Positions 1 to 9,000 of a DNA stretch of 64,000 nt are shown here, piece after piece. This DNA is from JAGVSZ01 sp035456405 (GTDB lineage: Bacteria > Pseudomonadota > Gammaproteobacteria > Burkholderiales > SG8-39), in the NCBI GenBank assembly GCA_035456405.1, contig DATIDG010000075.1, positions 185,195-249,194 on the forward strand, read 5' to 3'. The notes beneath the pieces are model-generated. The model searched no databases, was not told the origin of the DNA, and worked only from the letters and a program-made list of their open reading frames with translations. The position numbers were made by a program, and so were the translations under genes. Position 1 is the first letter of the stretch, and the number at the start of each line of letters is the position of its first letter.

Positions 1-1226
1 CGATCGGCATCTCCGGGGCGCTCTTCTTCGTCCAGCACCCCGAGCTGCCGCCGACCATCCCGATCCAGCTCACGATCTCGCAGACGCAGAACTTCGCGCT
101 GCTCGCGGTGCCGCTCTTCATACTCGCCGGCAACTTCATGAACCACTCGGGGATCACCGCGCGCTTGCTCGAGCTCGCATCGGTGGCCGCCGGCCGGCTG
201 AAGGGCGGGCTCGCCCAGGTGTCGATCGCGCTCGCGACGATGATGGGCGGCGTGTCGGGCTCGTGCATCGCCGACGCCGCGATGCAGACGCGCATGCTCG
301 GCAACGAGATGCTAAAGCGCGGCTTCTCGCGCGGTTACGCCGCCGGCGTGCTCTCGTTCGGCTCGCTCATGACGCCGATCATCCCGCCGGGGATCGGCTT
401 CATCCTCTACGGCACCGTCGGCCAGGTCTCGATCGGGCGGCTGTTCGCGGCCGGTTTCGTGCCGGCGTTCATGCTGTGGGCAGCCCTCGCGTTCACGATC
501 TCGGTCACGGCGCGCCGGCGCGGCTACGCGCCCGAGCGCAAGACGCGCCCGACGGCGGGCGAGGTCGCGCGCGCGATCTGGGGCGGCGCCTGGGCGATCC
601 TCTTCCCGGTGATCCTGCTCGTGGGCTTGAGGTTCGGCGTCTTCACGCCCTCGGAGATCGGCGCGTTCGCGGTGGTCTACGCGATCCTGGTCGGCACGGT
701 CGCCTACCGCAAGCTGAAGGGCGCGGGCTTCCGCGAGGCGCTCGAGGGCAGCCTGGTCGACGTCGGCGCGGTGATGTTCCTACTGGCGATGTCGGGGATC
801 TTCGGCTACGGCATCGTCTTCGAGCGCATACCCGAGGTGATCTCTGGCGCGATGCTCGGCGTGTCGGAGAACCCGCAACTCGTGCTCGCACTCATCGTCG
901 CCGCGATCCTGCTCGCCGGCTGCTTCATCGACGGATCCGTGCTGATCATCATGCTCACGCCGATCTTCCTGCCGCTCGTCACCACGCTCGGGGTCGACCC
1001 GGTGCACTTCGGGCTCGTGTTCGTCGTCGCGGTGACGATCGGGAACTTCACTCCACCGGTCGGCGCCGCGATGTTCGCCGTCTGCTCGATCCTGCGCTGC
1101 CCGGTCGGCGCCTATACGCGCGAGTCGCTGCCGTTCCTCGTCGCGGTGGCGGCGGTGACGCTGCTGCTCATCTTCGTTCCCGAGGTCGTGCTGTTCGTGC
1201 CGAACCTGATCTTCGGCAATCCGTAG
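1..1226 (+). CDS. TRAP transporter large permease (DctM family), 5' end outside the window
   Basis: Inner-membrane permease subunit of a tripartite ATP-independent periplasmic transporter, expected to import organic acids using an ion gradient with a small DctQ subunit and a periplasmic receptor. The frame is open from the first bases, so the start lies upstream. The visible part opens with the family's QNFALLAVPLFILAGNFM stretch, followed by GGVSGSCIADAA and a LMTPIIPPGIGF motif, and then about nine strongly hydrophobic segments. The C-terminus, with GNFTPPVGAAMF near the end, is complete. Its receptor and small subunit must lie to the left. A convergent hydrolase gene follows. The family assignment is secure; the substrate cannot be told. 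Confidence 0.93.
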   Translation, partial: IGISGALFFVQHPELPPTIPIQLTISQTQNFALLAVPLFILAGNFMNHSGITARLLELASVAAGRLKGGLAQVSIALATMMGGVSGSCIADAAMQTRMLGNEMLKRGFSRGYAAGVLSFGSLMTPIIPPGIGFILYGTVGQVSIGRLFAAGFVPAFMLWAALAFTISVTARRRGYAPERKTRPTAGEVARAIWGGAWAILFPVILLVGLRFGVFTPSEIGAFAVVYAILVGTVAYRKLKGAGFREALEGSLVDVGAVMFLLAMSGIFGYGIVFERIPEVISGAMLGVSENPQLVLALIVAAILLAGCFIDGSVLIIMLTPIFLPLVTTLGVDPVHFGLVFVVAVTIGNFTPPVGAAMFAVCSILRCPVGAYTRESLPFLVAVAAVTLLLIFVPEVVLFVPNLIFGNP

Positions 1227-1322
1227 CGGTGGCGCCACGGGCTCCCCGGAGCCGCGGCGGACGCGAACCGCGCCGGCCCCCGCCCGTGACCTCCGCGCAG
1301 GTCCGGCGGTCGCCGAGCGTGC

Positions 1323-2024
1323 CTAGGCGGATCCCGCGCGCCGCTGCGGCAGGTCCGATTCCCAGGCGCTGAAAGCGTCGGCCATCTCGTCGAGCACGTC
1401 GCTGTCCGACCGGTCCGACCGCTTGAGCACGTGATAGCTGTGGTCGGCGCCCTCCAGCCAGTGCATGCTCCAGCGGCCGGCAAGCGGCCGGATCGCCCGC
1501 TCCATCAGGTCGCGCCGGCACAGCGCGTCGCGAGTGCCGTTCAAGCACAGCACGGGGACCTGGATGCGCTCGAGATTTGCCGCGCGAAGTTTCTCCGGCT
1601 GACCCGCCGGATGCAGCGGGTACGCGAGCAGCAGCAGGCCGTCGCACGCGAACCCGTCGGCCGCCAGCATCGACGCCGCCCGTCCGCCCATCGAGCGTCC
1701 GCCGAGAACGAGCCGCCGCGCGCCGACCTCGCGGCGGGCGTGCGTCGCGACGGCGGCGATGCATTCGGTGAGGCGCGGCATCGGGTCGGGTCGGTTCGAG
1801 CCCTGTTCCCTATAGAGGAAGTTGAACCGCACCACGTCCAGTCCGCGCCCGCGCAGACGTTCCGTTGCTGCGAGCAGGCCGCGATCGGACATGTGGCCGC
1901 CGGCGCCATGCGCGCAGATGAAGAGCGAGCCGGTGGGTGATTGCGACGCGGGCGTGAAGACGGCTCGCGTTTCCTCCGCGCCAACCCTGACTCGCCATTC
2001 AGCTCCGACGTCGCGAGCAGGCAT
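1323..2024 (-). CDS. alpha/beta hydrolase, KANL3/Tex30 (dienelactone hydrolase-like) type
   Basis: Predicted cytoplasmic alpha/beta hydrolase of 233 residues; substrate unknown. The oxyanion-hole region reads CAHGAGG (about residues 38-43). The nucleophile elbow is GGRSMGG with Ser111. The acid is probably Asp166 in NGTRDAL and the base His195 in GADHSYHV, the order expected for this family. No signal peptide is visible. Length fits small bacterial Tex30-like proteins. It lies just downstream of the double zinc-finger gene on the same strand (26-bp gap), so the two may be co-transcribed. The fold is secure; a DNA- or protein-modifying role suggested by the neighbour would be speculation. Confidence 0.85.
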   Translation of the reverse strand: MPARDVGAEWRVRVGAEETRAVFTPASQSPTGSLFICAHGAGGHMSDRGLLAATERLRGRGLDVVRFNFLYREQGSNRPDPMPRLTECIAAVATHARREVGARRLVLGGRSMGGRAASMLAADGFACDGLLLLAYPLHPAGQPEKLRAANLERIQVPVLCLNGTRDALCRRDLMERAIRPLAGRWSMHWLEGADHSYHVLKRSDRSDSDVLDEMADAFSAWESDLPQRRAGSA

Positions 2025-2049
2025 CAGTGGGGGCGGACTATCGATCGCA

Positions 2050-2586
2050 TCAGCCCTGCGGGGGCGACGCGCATGCGCGCTTCAACTCCGCGCGTTCGTC
2101 TGCGCTCAAGTCCGGACTGAAGTGGAGCACGTGGTCCAGAAGGTCGTCCGTCTCGAAGTAGGGCTTGCGACAGTCGAGGTGCACGAACCCTCCGGAAGAG
2201 AACCGGCCGTCCTGATAGAACACGAGCCGGATGCGCCAGCTGCCGCGCGCGATCGGCTCCCGGCAACTGCGGCACCTGGCCTGTGTGCTCGGCGCTCGCT
2301 CGGCGCCGCCGATCCGCGGCAGGCGCCGGTGCGCCAGGCTACTGCGCGCCGCGCGCTCCAGCGCTTCCCGATCGGGCACTTCGACGGGCGGCGTCTCGAG
2401 GGTCTGCAGCAGCACCTCCGGGCGCTTGTAGGCCGCGCAAAGCGGATGGAACCACACCGTCATCTCGCCGTCCGCAAAGGGATTGGGCAGCCGTTCGCCG
2501 AAGCGCAGCTCGCCGCGCTGGATGGGGCGGCCGCAGCCGCGGCACTTGGAGCGGCCGCTCGAGGCGGATTCGAAGGTGTGCGACAC
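2050..2586 (-). CDS. protein with two tandem PARP-type zinc fingers
   Basis: A 178-residue protein with no catalytic domain. Finger 1 has Cys15, Cys18, His47 and Cys50, which is CX2C-X28-HX2C, the spacing of eukaryotic zf-PARP fingers; it also has the family's basic GELRFG segment and a Trp before the His. Finger 2 repeats the pattern with Cys105, Cys108, His136 and Cys139 (X27). In PARP1 and DNA ligase III such fingers bind DNA breaks. Bacterial stand-alone copies are uncharacterised as far as I know. A GTG start is used and no strong ribosome site is seen. It is followed on the same strand by the hydrolase gene. The ligand pattern is directly visible; DNA binding is inferred. Confidence 0.8.
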   Translation of the reverse strand: MSHTFESASSGRSKCRGCGRPIQRGELRFGERLPNPFADGEMTVWFHPLCAAYKRPEVLLQTLETPPVEVPDREALERAARSSLAHRRLPRIGGAERAPSTQARCRSCREPIARGSWRIRLVFYQDGRFSSGGFVHLDCRKPYFETDDLLDHVLHFSPDLSADERAELKRACASPPQG

Positions 2587-2706
2587 GGTGAAAGGATAGC
2601 CATGACCGTGCCTTCACTGGGAACCTGCCGACCCCGATTTGTTCGGGGATTTTCGACCGACCTTCCGCGCTGCGCCCGATGGCGCGTCCGGCGACTCTTT
2701 CGGTCC

Positions 2707-2901
2707 TTACGCACCGCGCGCGGGTTGGGCCAGGTGCGAGACCGTGGGCGGCTCCGCTCCACGGTGGAATTCCCTCACCCGGTCCTGGGCCGCTTTGTCC
2801 GCCAGCGTCGTTGGTCGGTGCTGCCGCAGGTGCTCGAGCCAGGAGTCAGTGAGGAACTGCTCCAAGTACCGGCCGGGCACGTCCACGTGATTGATCTTCA
2901 T
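2707..2901 (-). pseudogene. C-terminal remnant of an MFS_3-type (transmembrane secretion effector) transporter
   Basis: A 64-codon reading frame with DSWLEHLRQHRPTTLADKAAQ followed by FHRG and PTVSHL. To my recollection this matches the soluble tail found after the membrane domain of MFS_3 transporters. No membrane-spanning sequence exists in the frame upstream, which stays open to the preceding gene's stop at 2971 but encodes unrelated residues. It has an ATG with a GGGAG-like site, so a short peptide could still be made. Read as the leftover end of a deleted transporter gene; a stand-alone small protein is the alternative. Confidence 0.5.
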
Positions 2902-2970
2902 GCCGTGCTCCCGTGAAACTCGCGGGAGGAGCAGGATCGCTCCCCCGCGAGGTGTGGTGGACGTGCCCGC

Positions 2971-3681
2971 CTACGACTTGAGGAAGGCGAGCAGATCCTC
3001 GTTGAGCTGCTGCTTGCTCGTGTCGCCAAGGCTGTGCGTCCCGCCCGGGTAGATCTTCAGCTTGGCGTTCTTGACGAGCTTCGACGAGAGCATCGCCGAG
3101 GCGCCGATCGGCACGATCTGGTCGTCGTCGCCGTGGATGATCAGCGTCGGCACGTCGAACTCCCTGCCGGGACTGGACCAACCCCATGCCACGATCCGGC
3201 CGTTCAGGAAGAGACCCGGCGTGCCGTGAATGTGGCTGCGCCGGCCGCCCTCGATGTGCTCGCGGATGCGCTGCAGGTGCACGTGCTCGTCCATCTCCGC
3301 GGCGAAGCGGGGCATGTCGAGGTCCAAGCGCTCGGGATGGCCGTCCAGATGTTTCCGCCTCATCTGAGCCTGGTTGTCGAAGAGCAGGTCGTGCATCGCC
3401 CACAACTTTCCCTGCGCGCCTGCGCACTCCGCGGCCTCGGCCGCGAGCAGGGCGTTCGGATGAACCTCCTCCAGCGGAAAGTGGCGAAAGACGAGCCGCG
3501 ACTGCCCGGGAAAACGCACGAGCAGCAGCTTCAAGCCGGGCGCGGCCTGCTTGCAGATCGGGCATTCGAAGTCGCCGTACTCGACGACCGTGATTGGGGC
3601 GTGGGGCGCGCCCAGCGCGTGGTCGACCACGCCGACCGGAATCACCAGATCGAGTGTCGGATGACCGTTCATGTCGGCCAC
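2971..3681 (-). CDS. chimera: DsbA-like thioredoxin domain fused to the tail of an alpha/beta hydrolase
   Basis: Residues 1 to about 165 are a DsbA/Thioredoxin_4 domain: VVEYGDFECPICKQ with Cys40 and Cys43, the H-P-L-E-E segment, and the cis-Pro loop HGTPGLFLNG at 152-161. From about residue 174 the sequence becomes the C-terminal third of a non-haem chloroperoxidase/arylesterase-like hydrolase: FDVPTLIIHGDDDQIVP, then YPGGTHSLGD with the acid Asp187 and base His216. The hydrolase's nucleophile elbow is absent, so hydrolase activity is not expected. The frame is intact across the junction. No signal peptide is visible. The start could be the GTG at 3681 or the ATG at 3672. It looks like an in-frame deletion product, possibly still an oxidoreductase. 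Confidence 0.8.
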   Translation of the reverse strand: MADMNGHPTLDLVIPVGVVDHALGAPHAPITVVEYGDFECPICKQAAPGLKLLLVRFPGQSRLVFRHFPLEEVHPNALLAAEAAECAGAQGKLWAMHDLLFDNQAQMRRKHLDGHPERLDLDMPRFAAEMDEHVHLQRIREHIEGGRRSHIHGTPGLFLNGRIVAWGWSSPGREFDVPTLIIHGDDDQIVPIGASAMLSSKLVKNAKLKIYPGGTHSLGDTSKQQLNEDLLAFLKS

Positions 3682-3773
3682 TCAGGAAAGCCGGATGAGA
3701 TTGAGCGCCGGGAGGGGTCCCTGCCACTGCGGCGTGCCCAGGGCACGAGAACCGAGCGCTGCGGCGGTGAGCC

Positions 3774-4226
3774 TCACGCCGGCCGCCGCGGCACGACAAG
3801 GTTGCCGACCGTCACCTGGACGGCTTCGTCGCGCTGGTTCAGCGTCGTCGTGCGCACCTTGATCAACCCGGTGTCGGGGCGCGATTTCGAGGCGCGCACT
3901 TCGAGCACCTCGCTCTCGACGCGGAGCTCGTCGCCGGGCCGCACGGGCCGCGGCCAGCGGAATTCGTCGAACCCCGCGCCGACGATGCCGCCGGCGGGCT
4001 TGAGATCGCTCTCCACCAGCAGTCGCATCGTCATGGCGGCGGTATGCCACCCGCTCGCCGCGAGACCACCGAACATGGAGCCCTTCGCAGCTGTCTCGTC
4101 GAGATGAAACGGCTGCGGATCGAACTCGGCGGCAAAGCGGACGATCCGCTCCGATTCGACCCGGATCCGGCCGGCGCCGCCGTACCGCTGTCCCGCCGCG
4201 AAATCTTCGAGGAACCGCTGGGTCAT
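3774..4226 (-). CDS. MaoC-family acyl dehydratase (hot-dog fold)
   Basis: A 150-residue single hot-dog protein related to R-specific enoyl-CoA hydratases, which reversibly hydrate 2-enoyl-CoA. The catalytic block is present as FAAEFDPQPFHLDE (Asp and His) followed by SMFGGLAASGWHTAAM. The C-terminal half has the usual PVRPGDELRVESEV strand and a final VGNLVVPR. It starts with ATG behind a GGAGCAGGGAAA site. Cytoplasmic; the precise acyl substrate is not readable. It is the last intact gene of the left minus-strand cluster, before the receiver remnant. Confidence 0.88.
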   Translation of the reverse strand: MTQRFLEDFAAGQRYGGAGRIRVESERIVRFAAEFDPQPFHLDETAAKGSMFGGLAASGWHTAAMTMRLLVESDLKPAGGIVGAGFDEFRWPRPVRPGDELRVESEVLEVRASKSRPDTGLIKVRTTTLNQRDEAVQVTVGNLVVPRRPA

Positions 4227-4328
4227 TTTCCCTGCTCCGATCTTCCGGCGCCGACAAGCGGCGATTCCGGTATGGCCGCCCCGCCCGGCCGCGAGCCTAC
4301 GGTTTCGATTCGGGGCTCCCGGATTGCG

Positions 4329-4496
4329 TCAGTGGACGCCGACGTGTCGCCCCTGCAATACGCGCGCGAGGCTCGTCGCGAGCTCGTGCGTCGACAGCGG
4401 CTTCTTCAATACTTCGTCCGCCCCGGATTCCAGGGCGCGCCGCACCACCGCCCCGCCCACATAGCCGCTTACGAGCACGATCGGAGACAACGATCG
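4329..4496 (-). pseudogene. remnant of a response-regulator receiver domain (C-terminal third)
   Basis: About 54 codons read SPIVLVSGYVGGAVVRRALE, then LKKP and an ELATSLARVL tail. This is the beta4-alpha5 end of a CheY-type receiver, including the conserved Lys-Pro. It closely resembles the C-terminus of the hybrid kinase at 6013-9312 (VVLVSGYSG ... LLKKPV). The phosphorylatable Asp and everything upstream are missing: the frame further upstream has no receiver-like sequence and is occupied by an opposite-strand small gene. Read as the tail of a deleted hybrid kinase or regulator. Confidence 0.6.
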
Positions 4497-4505
4497 GAGA
4501 TGACC

Positions 4506-4700
4506 ATGCAGAAATCGCGTTACCCGACCCCTGATGAATGGGAGGCCATCGAGCGCGCGGCGCGTCGCGCACGCGCGCAAGAGGTCGCCCGGCTCGCGCG
4601 TGCCGTCGCGACGGCGATCGAGGCGCGCGCCGCGCGCGTAATGGCGTCGGCCAGTGGGAGGCGCACGGCGCGGCATGGACCCGTCCGGAACCGACACTGA
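4506..4700 (+). CDS. small conserved-type basic protein, function unknown
   Basis: A 64-residue open frame starting MQKSRYPTPDEWEAIERAAR, rich in Arg and Ala and probably one or two amphipathic helices. The ATG follows GGAGATGACC, a good ribosome site. Short Arg-rich proteins beginning with a RYPTP...E..A.ER.AR pattern are familiar from betaproteobacteria, but I cannot name the family with certainty. It sits opposite the receiver remnant's missing region and is convergent with the OmpR gene at 4729. The C-terminal third is low in distinctive sequence. Could be spurious. Confidence 0.5.
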   Translation: MQKSRYPTPDEWEAIERAARRARAQEVARLARAVATAIEARAARVMASASGRRTARHGPVRNRH

Positions 4701-4728
4701 GTGGCAACTCTACGCAGCGAAGACGTCT

Positions 4729-5493
4729 CTAGAAGACCGTCTCCACGGGAACGCTGAACACGTAACCGATGCCGCGCTCGGTGCGGATATAGCGGGGGTT
4801 GCCTTGCTCGGGCTCGATCTTGCGACGAAGCCGCATGATCTGGACGTCGATCGAGCGGTTGTACACCTCGTCGTTGTGGAGCCGCGAGAGATCGAGAAGC
4901 TGGTCGCGGCTGAGAACGCGGTGCGGAGCGCCGAGCAGCACGACGAGCAGGCTGAACTCGCCCCTGCTGAGGACGACCGGGCTGCCGTCCGGCGCGGTGA
5001 GCCGCCGCGTGTTGAGATTGAGCTCCCAACCGTCAAAGCGATAAGCGCGTACCCCGTCGGGCCGGCCCTGGCGCACCTCGCCACGACTCCGGCGGAGCAC
5101 GGTGCGAATGCGCGCAAGCAGCTCTCTCGGGCTGAACGGCTTGGTGAGATAGTCGTCGGCGCCGAGCTCGAGACCCATCACGCGGTCGGCTTCGTCGCGC
5201 CGGCCGGTGAGCATGATGATCGGAATCGCCGATTCGTCGCGCAGCCGGCGCGCAAGCCCCATGCCGTCCTCGGCCTGCAGCCGCAGATCGAGGACGACGA
5301 GATCGACCACCTCGCGCTCGAGGACCTCGCTCATCGAGCGGCCGTCGGCGACGGCGGTGACTCGCAGATCGTTCTGGCCGAGGTAATCCACGATGAGTCC
5401 GCGGATCGTGGGATCGTCGTCGACCGCAAGGACGTGCGGCGGCAGTGCCTGGACTTCCTGCGCTTGCGCAGTCATGATCGGCTGAGAGTTCAT
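4729..5493 (-). CDS. OmpR/PhoB-family response regulator
   Basis: DNA-binding response regulator of 254 residues. Receiver: acidic pocket VDDD at 24-27, phospho-acceptor Asp69 in VVLDLRLQ, and Lys118 in DDYLTKPFSP. The C-terminal winged helix (about 150-250) includes LSRGEFSLL, YNRSIDVQIMRLRRKIE and the closing YIRTERGIGYVF. About 16 residues precede the receiver; an internal Met at residue 7 is an alternative start. An AGGA site lies 8 bases before the ATG. Divergent from the receiver-kinase pair at 5631-9312 across a 137-bp region, so it may be their output regulator, though a paired kinase is not proven. Confidence 0.93.
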   Translation of the reverse strand: MNSQPIMTAQAQEVQALPPHVLAVDDDPTIRGLIVDYLGQNDLRVTAVADGRSMSEVLEREVVDLVVLDLRLQAEDGMGLARRLRDESAIPIIMLTGRRDEADRVMGLELGADDYLTKPFSPRELLARIRTVLRRSRGEVRQGRPDGVRAYRFDGWELNLNTRRLTAPDGSPVVLSRGEFSLLVVLLGAPHRVLSRDQLLDLSRLHNDEVYNRSIDVQIMRLRRKIEPEQGNPRYIRTERGIGYVFSVPVETVF

Positions 5494-5630
5494 AGGCAGA
5501 AATCCTAGACCCGTGCGGGACGTCGCGGGTTACAGTTGTAACGAGATCGCGTTCATGCGTAGTTTCGGCGCAATCACGGAAACGTCAAATCGTCGGGTCG
5601 GGGCGACGCGCCGCCGATCCTGCACCATCC

Positions 5631-6008
5631 GTGAGCGACATCCTTATCATTGAAGACGACGAGATCTTGCGAGATCTTGTTGCGGATTGGCTGAAATTGG
5701 CAGGCTATCAGGTGCGTGTTGCAGTCGACGGTCGCGCCGGACTCGCCGCCGTCGATGATCACCCTCCAGCGCTCGTGGTTACCGACATCTCCATGCCCGG
5801 CGCTGGCGGCGGCACCGTGATCGCGGAGATCAAGCGGAAGCGCCCGGCTCTGCCTGTAATCGCAATTTCGGCGCGATTCCGCTGCCGACAAGGCCTGGCG
5901 CCCGAGGAAGCCATCGCACTCGGGGCGGCGCGCACGCTCGCCAAGCCATTCAAGCGTAACGAGATGATCGCCGCGGTCGCCGATCTCGTCGGATCGCCGC
6001 GCCCCTAG
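5631..6008 (+). CDS. single-domain response regulator (CheY-like receiver)
   Basis: A 125-residue stand-alone receiver with acidic pocket IEDDE (8-12), Asp52 in LVVTDISMPG, and Lys-Pro in LAKPFKRNE near the C-terminus. No output domain. GTG start without an obvious ribosome site. Its stop lies 4 bp before the start of the hybrid kinase gene, so the two are almost certainly translated together; it may act as a phosphorelay intermediate or sink for that kinase, or signal to the divergent OmpR regulator. Function in the pathway is inferred from position only. Confidence 0.88.
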   Translation: MSDILIIEDDEILRDLVADWLKLAGYQVRVAVDGRAGLAAVDDHPPALVVTDISMPGAGGGTVIAEIKRKRPALPVIAISARFRCRQGLAPEEAIALGAARTLAKPFKRNEMIAAVADLVGSPRP

Positions 6009-6012
6009 CCGC

Positions 6013-9000
6013 GTGCCAACCGCGCTCGCCAGCTCGACGCGTTCCCGCATCACGCTGCGCGGAGTGCTTCTTGCATTCGGCGCATTGCTCGTCGGTATCA
6101 ACGTCCTGTCCGCACTGTCCGACATCCATAGCGAACGCGCGGCGGTCGAGCATGACGCGCTTCGGGACTTCTCCAACCTCACCGGACTCCTCGCCGAGCA
6201 GACGGCGCAATCGCTCGAGTCGGTGGACCAGTTGCTGGATGCCGCGGTCAGCGACATGAAGGCAACCGGCATCGGCGATGCAGTGGCTCGCGAAGCCCGC
6301 TTGCGAGATCGCATTTCCGGCATGCCCCAACTGCGGGCGCTGCTGCTTCTCGGTCCCGACGGTCGCGTCGTCGTCAGCACCGACTCGCGGATCCCTGGCG
6401 GTCTCGATCTCGCCGACCGCACCTACTTCGCGACGCACCGCTATGGCGATGCCGCGGGCCGCTTCGTGAGCGACCCTTTCCGGGGTCGCGCCTCGGGCGA
6501 GTGGGAATTCGCCCTGTCGGAGCGCATCGTGGACAGCGAGGGCCGCTTCGCAGGCGTCCTTGCGGCTCTGATCGACGTCGCCTACTTCGATCGGCTGTAC
6601 CGCTCGCTCGACGTCGGCGCCGGCGGGTTTGTCGGGCTCGTGACGGCGGGTGGAACGGCGATCACGCGCGTCCCCGGTCCGCGCGAGGCGCTCGAGCGGC
6701 TGGTCCCCGATACAGGCGAGGCCCTGACCGCGCTCCGGCGCGAGGGCCGCTTCGCCGGCTGGTTGGCCGGCCCCGTCGAAGACCAGCCTGCCCGGATGCT
6801 GGTTTCCGCAGCCGCGACTCCTCGTGTGCCCCTCAATATCATCGTCGGCTCAGCGGAGAGCGCGGTGCTCGCGCCGTGGCGGGCGAAGAGCCTGCGCATC
6901 GGGCTGCGCGCCCTGCTCGGGTCGGCGGTGGTGGTGGCGCTGATCGCGCTCGCTGCGCGCGAGCTCGCACGGCGCGCGCGATCGGACGAGCGGGTACGCG
7001 AGAGCGAGGAGCGTTATGCGCTCGCCGTGGCGGGCGCGAACGACGGCATCTGGGACCACGATCTGGTGGCCGACCGGGTGTACGGCTCGCGGCGTGCGCT
7101 CGAGCTGCTCGGCATCGACCCCGCCCTCGAAGGCGTCCGCACCTTCGCCGAGTGGGAGCGACTCCTGCACTTCCATCCCGACGATCTCCCGCGGCGCCAA
7201 GCCGCGCGCGCGGCCCACATCGCCGGGGAGACGCCGTTCTACGAGGGGGAGTGGCGTGTACGCCAGGCGGACGGCGCGTATCGCTGGGTCAAGATCCGCG
7301 GGTTGTGCATCCGCGACGCGGAGGGCCGTGCAACGCGGTTCGCCGGCTCGGTCACCGACATCGAGACGCGCAAGCGCGACGAGGAGGCGCTGCGCAGCCG
7401 CCAGAAGATGATCGATCTCGCACAACAGGCCGCGCAGGCGGCAGCGTTCGAGTGGCGCATCGGCGCCGGCGCCGGCCAGAACCGCTGGTCGGCCGACCTG
7501 GAGGCGATGCTCGGGCTCGCACGGGGCTCGTACGACGGCACCTTCGAGACCTGGAAGACCCTGGTCCACGCGGAGGACTGGCCGTTGGTGCAGGTTGCGA
7601 TCGAGCGTGCGACCCAGTCGGGCGACGTCGCCACCGAGTACCGCGTCGTGCGCGGGGACGGCACCATGCGCTGGCTGCAAGCAAAGGGCCGGGTGTTCTT
7701 CGACGCGGAAGGCAGGCCCGTGCGCATGGTCGGATTCATGCTCGACGTCACCGATCGGCGCCAGGCCGAGGCCGAACTGCAGCGTCAGAGGGCACTCCTC
7801 GACGAGCTCTTCGAGAGCGCACCGGAAGCGGTCGTGCTCCTCGACGTCGAGGGGCGCGTGATTCGCATCAATCGCGAGTTTGCTGCGGTCTTCGGCTACG
7901 CCGCCGAGGAGGCGCTGGGCCGCCCGATCTTCGACCTGATCGTGCCCGAGGACGAGCTCGAGAGGGCGCGCGCCCTTTACGCCGTGTACATGTCCGGTTC
8001 GCGAATCGCGATCGAGTGCGAGCGCCGGCGCAAGGACGGCACCCGCATCCAGGTCTCGATGCTGGCCACGCCGATCCTGCTCGGCGGAGACGTCATCGCC
8101 CTGTACGCCATCTACCGGGACATCACCGAACGCAAGCTGGCGGAGGCGGAGCAGGCGCGGCTGCAGGCCCGGCTGCGCCAGGCGGAGAAGATGGAGGCAG
8201 TGGGCCGCCTTGCCGGCGGCATCGCGCACGACTTCAACAATCTCCTCGGCGGCATCCTCGGCTACGCCGAAATGGTGGTCGCGGAGGCTGGCGAGGGCAC
8301 GCCCGTGCAGCGCTACGCGCACAACGTCCTCAGCGGGGCGAACCGCGCGCGCGACCTCGTCGACCAGATCCTCACTTACAGCCGCAGCCAGCGCGCAAAG
8401 CGCGCGCCAGTCGAGATCGACCGCGTCGTCGGCGAGACGCTGGACCTCGTGCGGGGATCGCTCGCGGCCGGCATAGTTCTCGATCTCACGCTCTCCAGCG
8501 CGCCGCTCGTCGTCGTCGGCGATCCGACCCAGCTGCACCAGGTGGTGATGAACCTGTGCACGAACGCGCTCCACGCGATGGGCGATTCCGGGACGCTGCG
8601 CGTCGCGCTCGAGCCCGTCGACGTGGCGACCGAGCGCGTGCTCGCCCAAGGCACGCTCGCGCCGGGGCGTTTTGTGCGCCTCACGATGGCGGACACTGGG
8701 TCAGGGATGGACGCGACAACCCTCGCGCGCATCTTTGAGCCCTTCTTCACCACCAAGGAGGTGGGGCGCGGCACCGGGCTCGGCCTGTCGCTCGTCTACG
8801 GCATCGTCACCGACTCGGGCGGAGCGCTCCACGTCACGAGCGAGCCCGGGCGCGGCAGCACGTTCGAGATCTACCTGCCGCGAACGGAGGCGGCGGCGAT
8901 CCCCGCCACCGCCGCCGATGCGGTAGTGCCGCGGGGCAACGGCGAGCGGGTGCTGCTCGTGGATGACGAGGAGCCGCTGATGGTCATGACCGCGGAGGTG

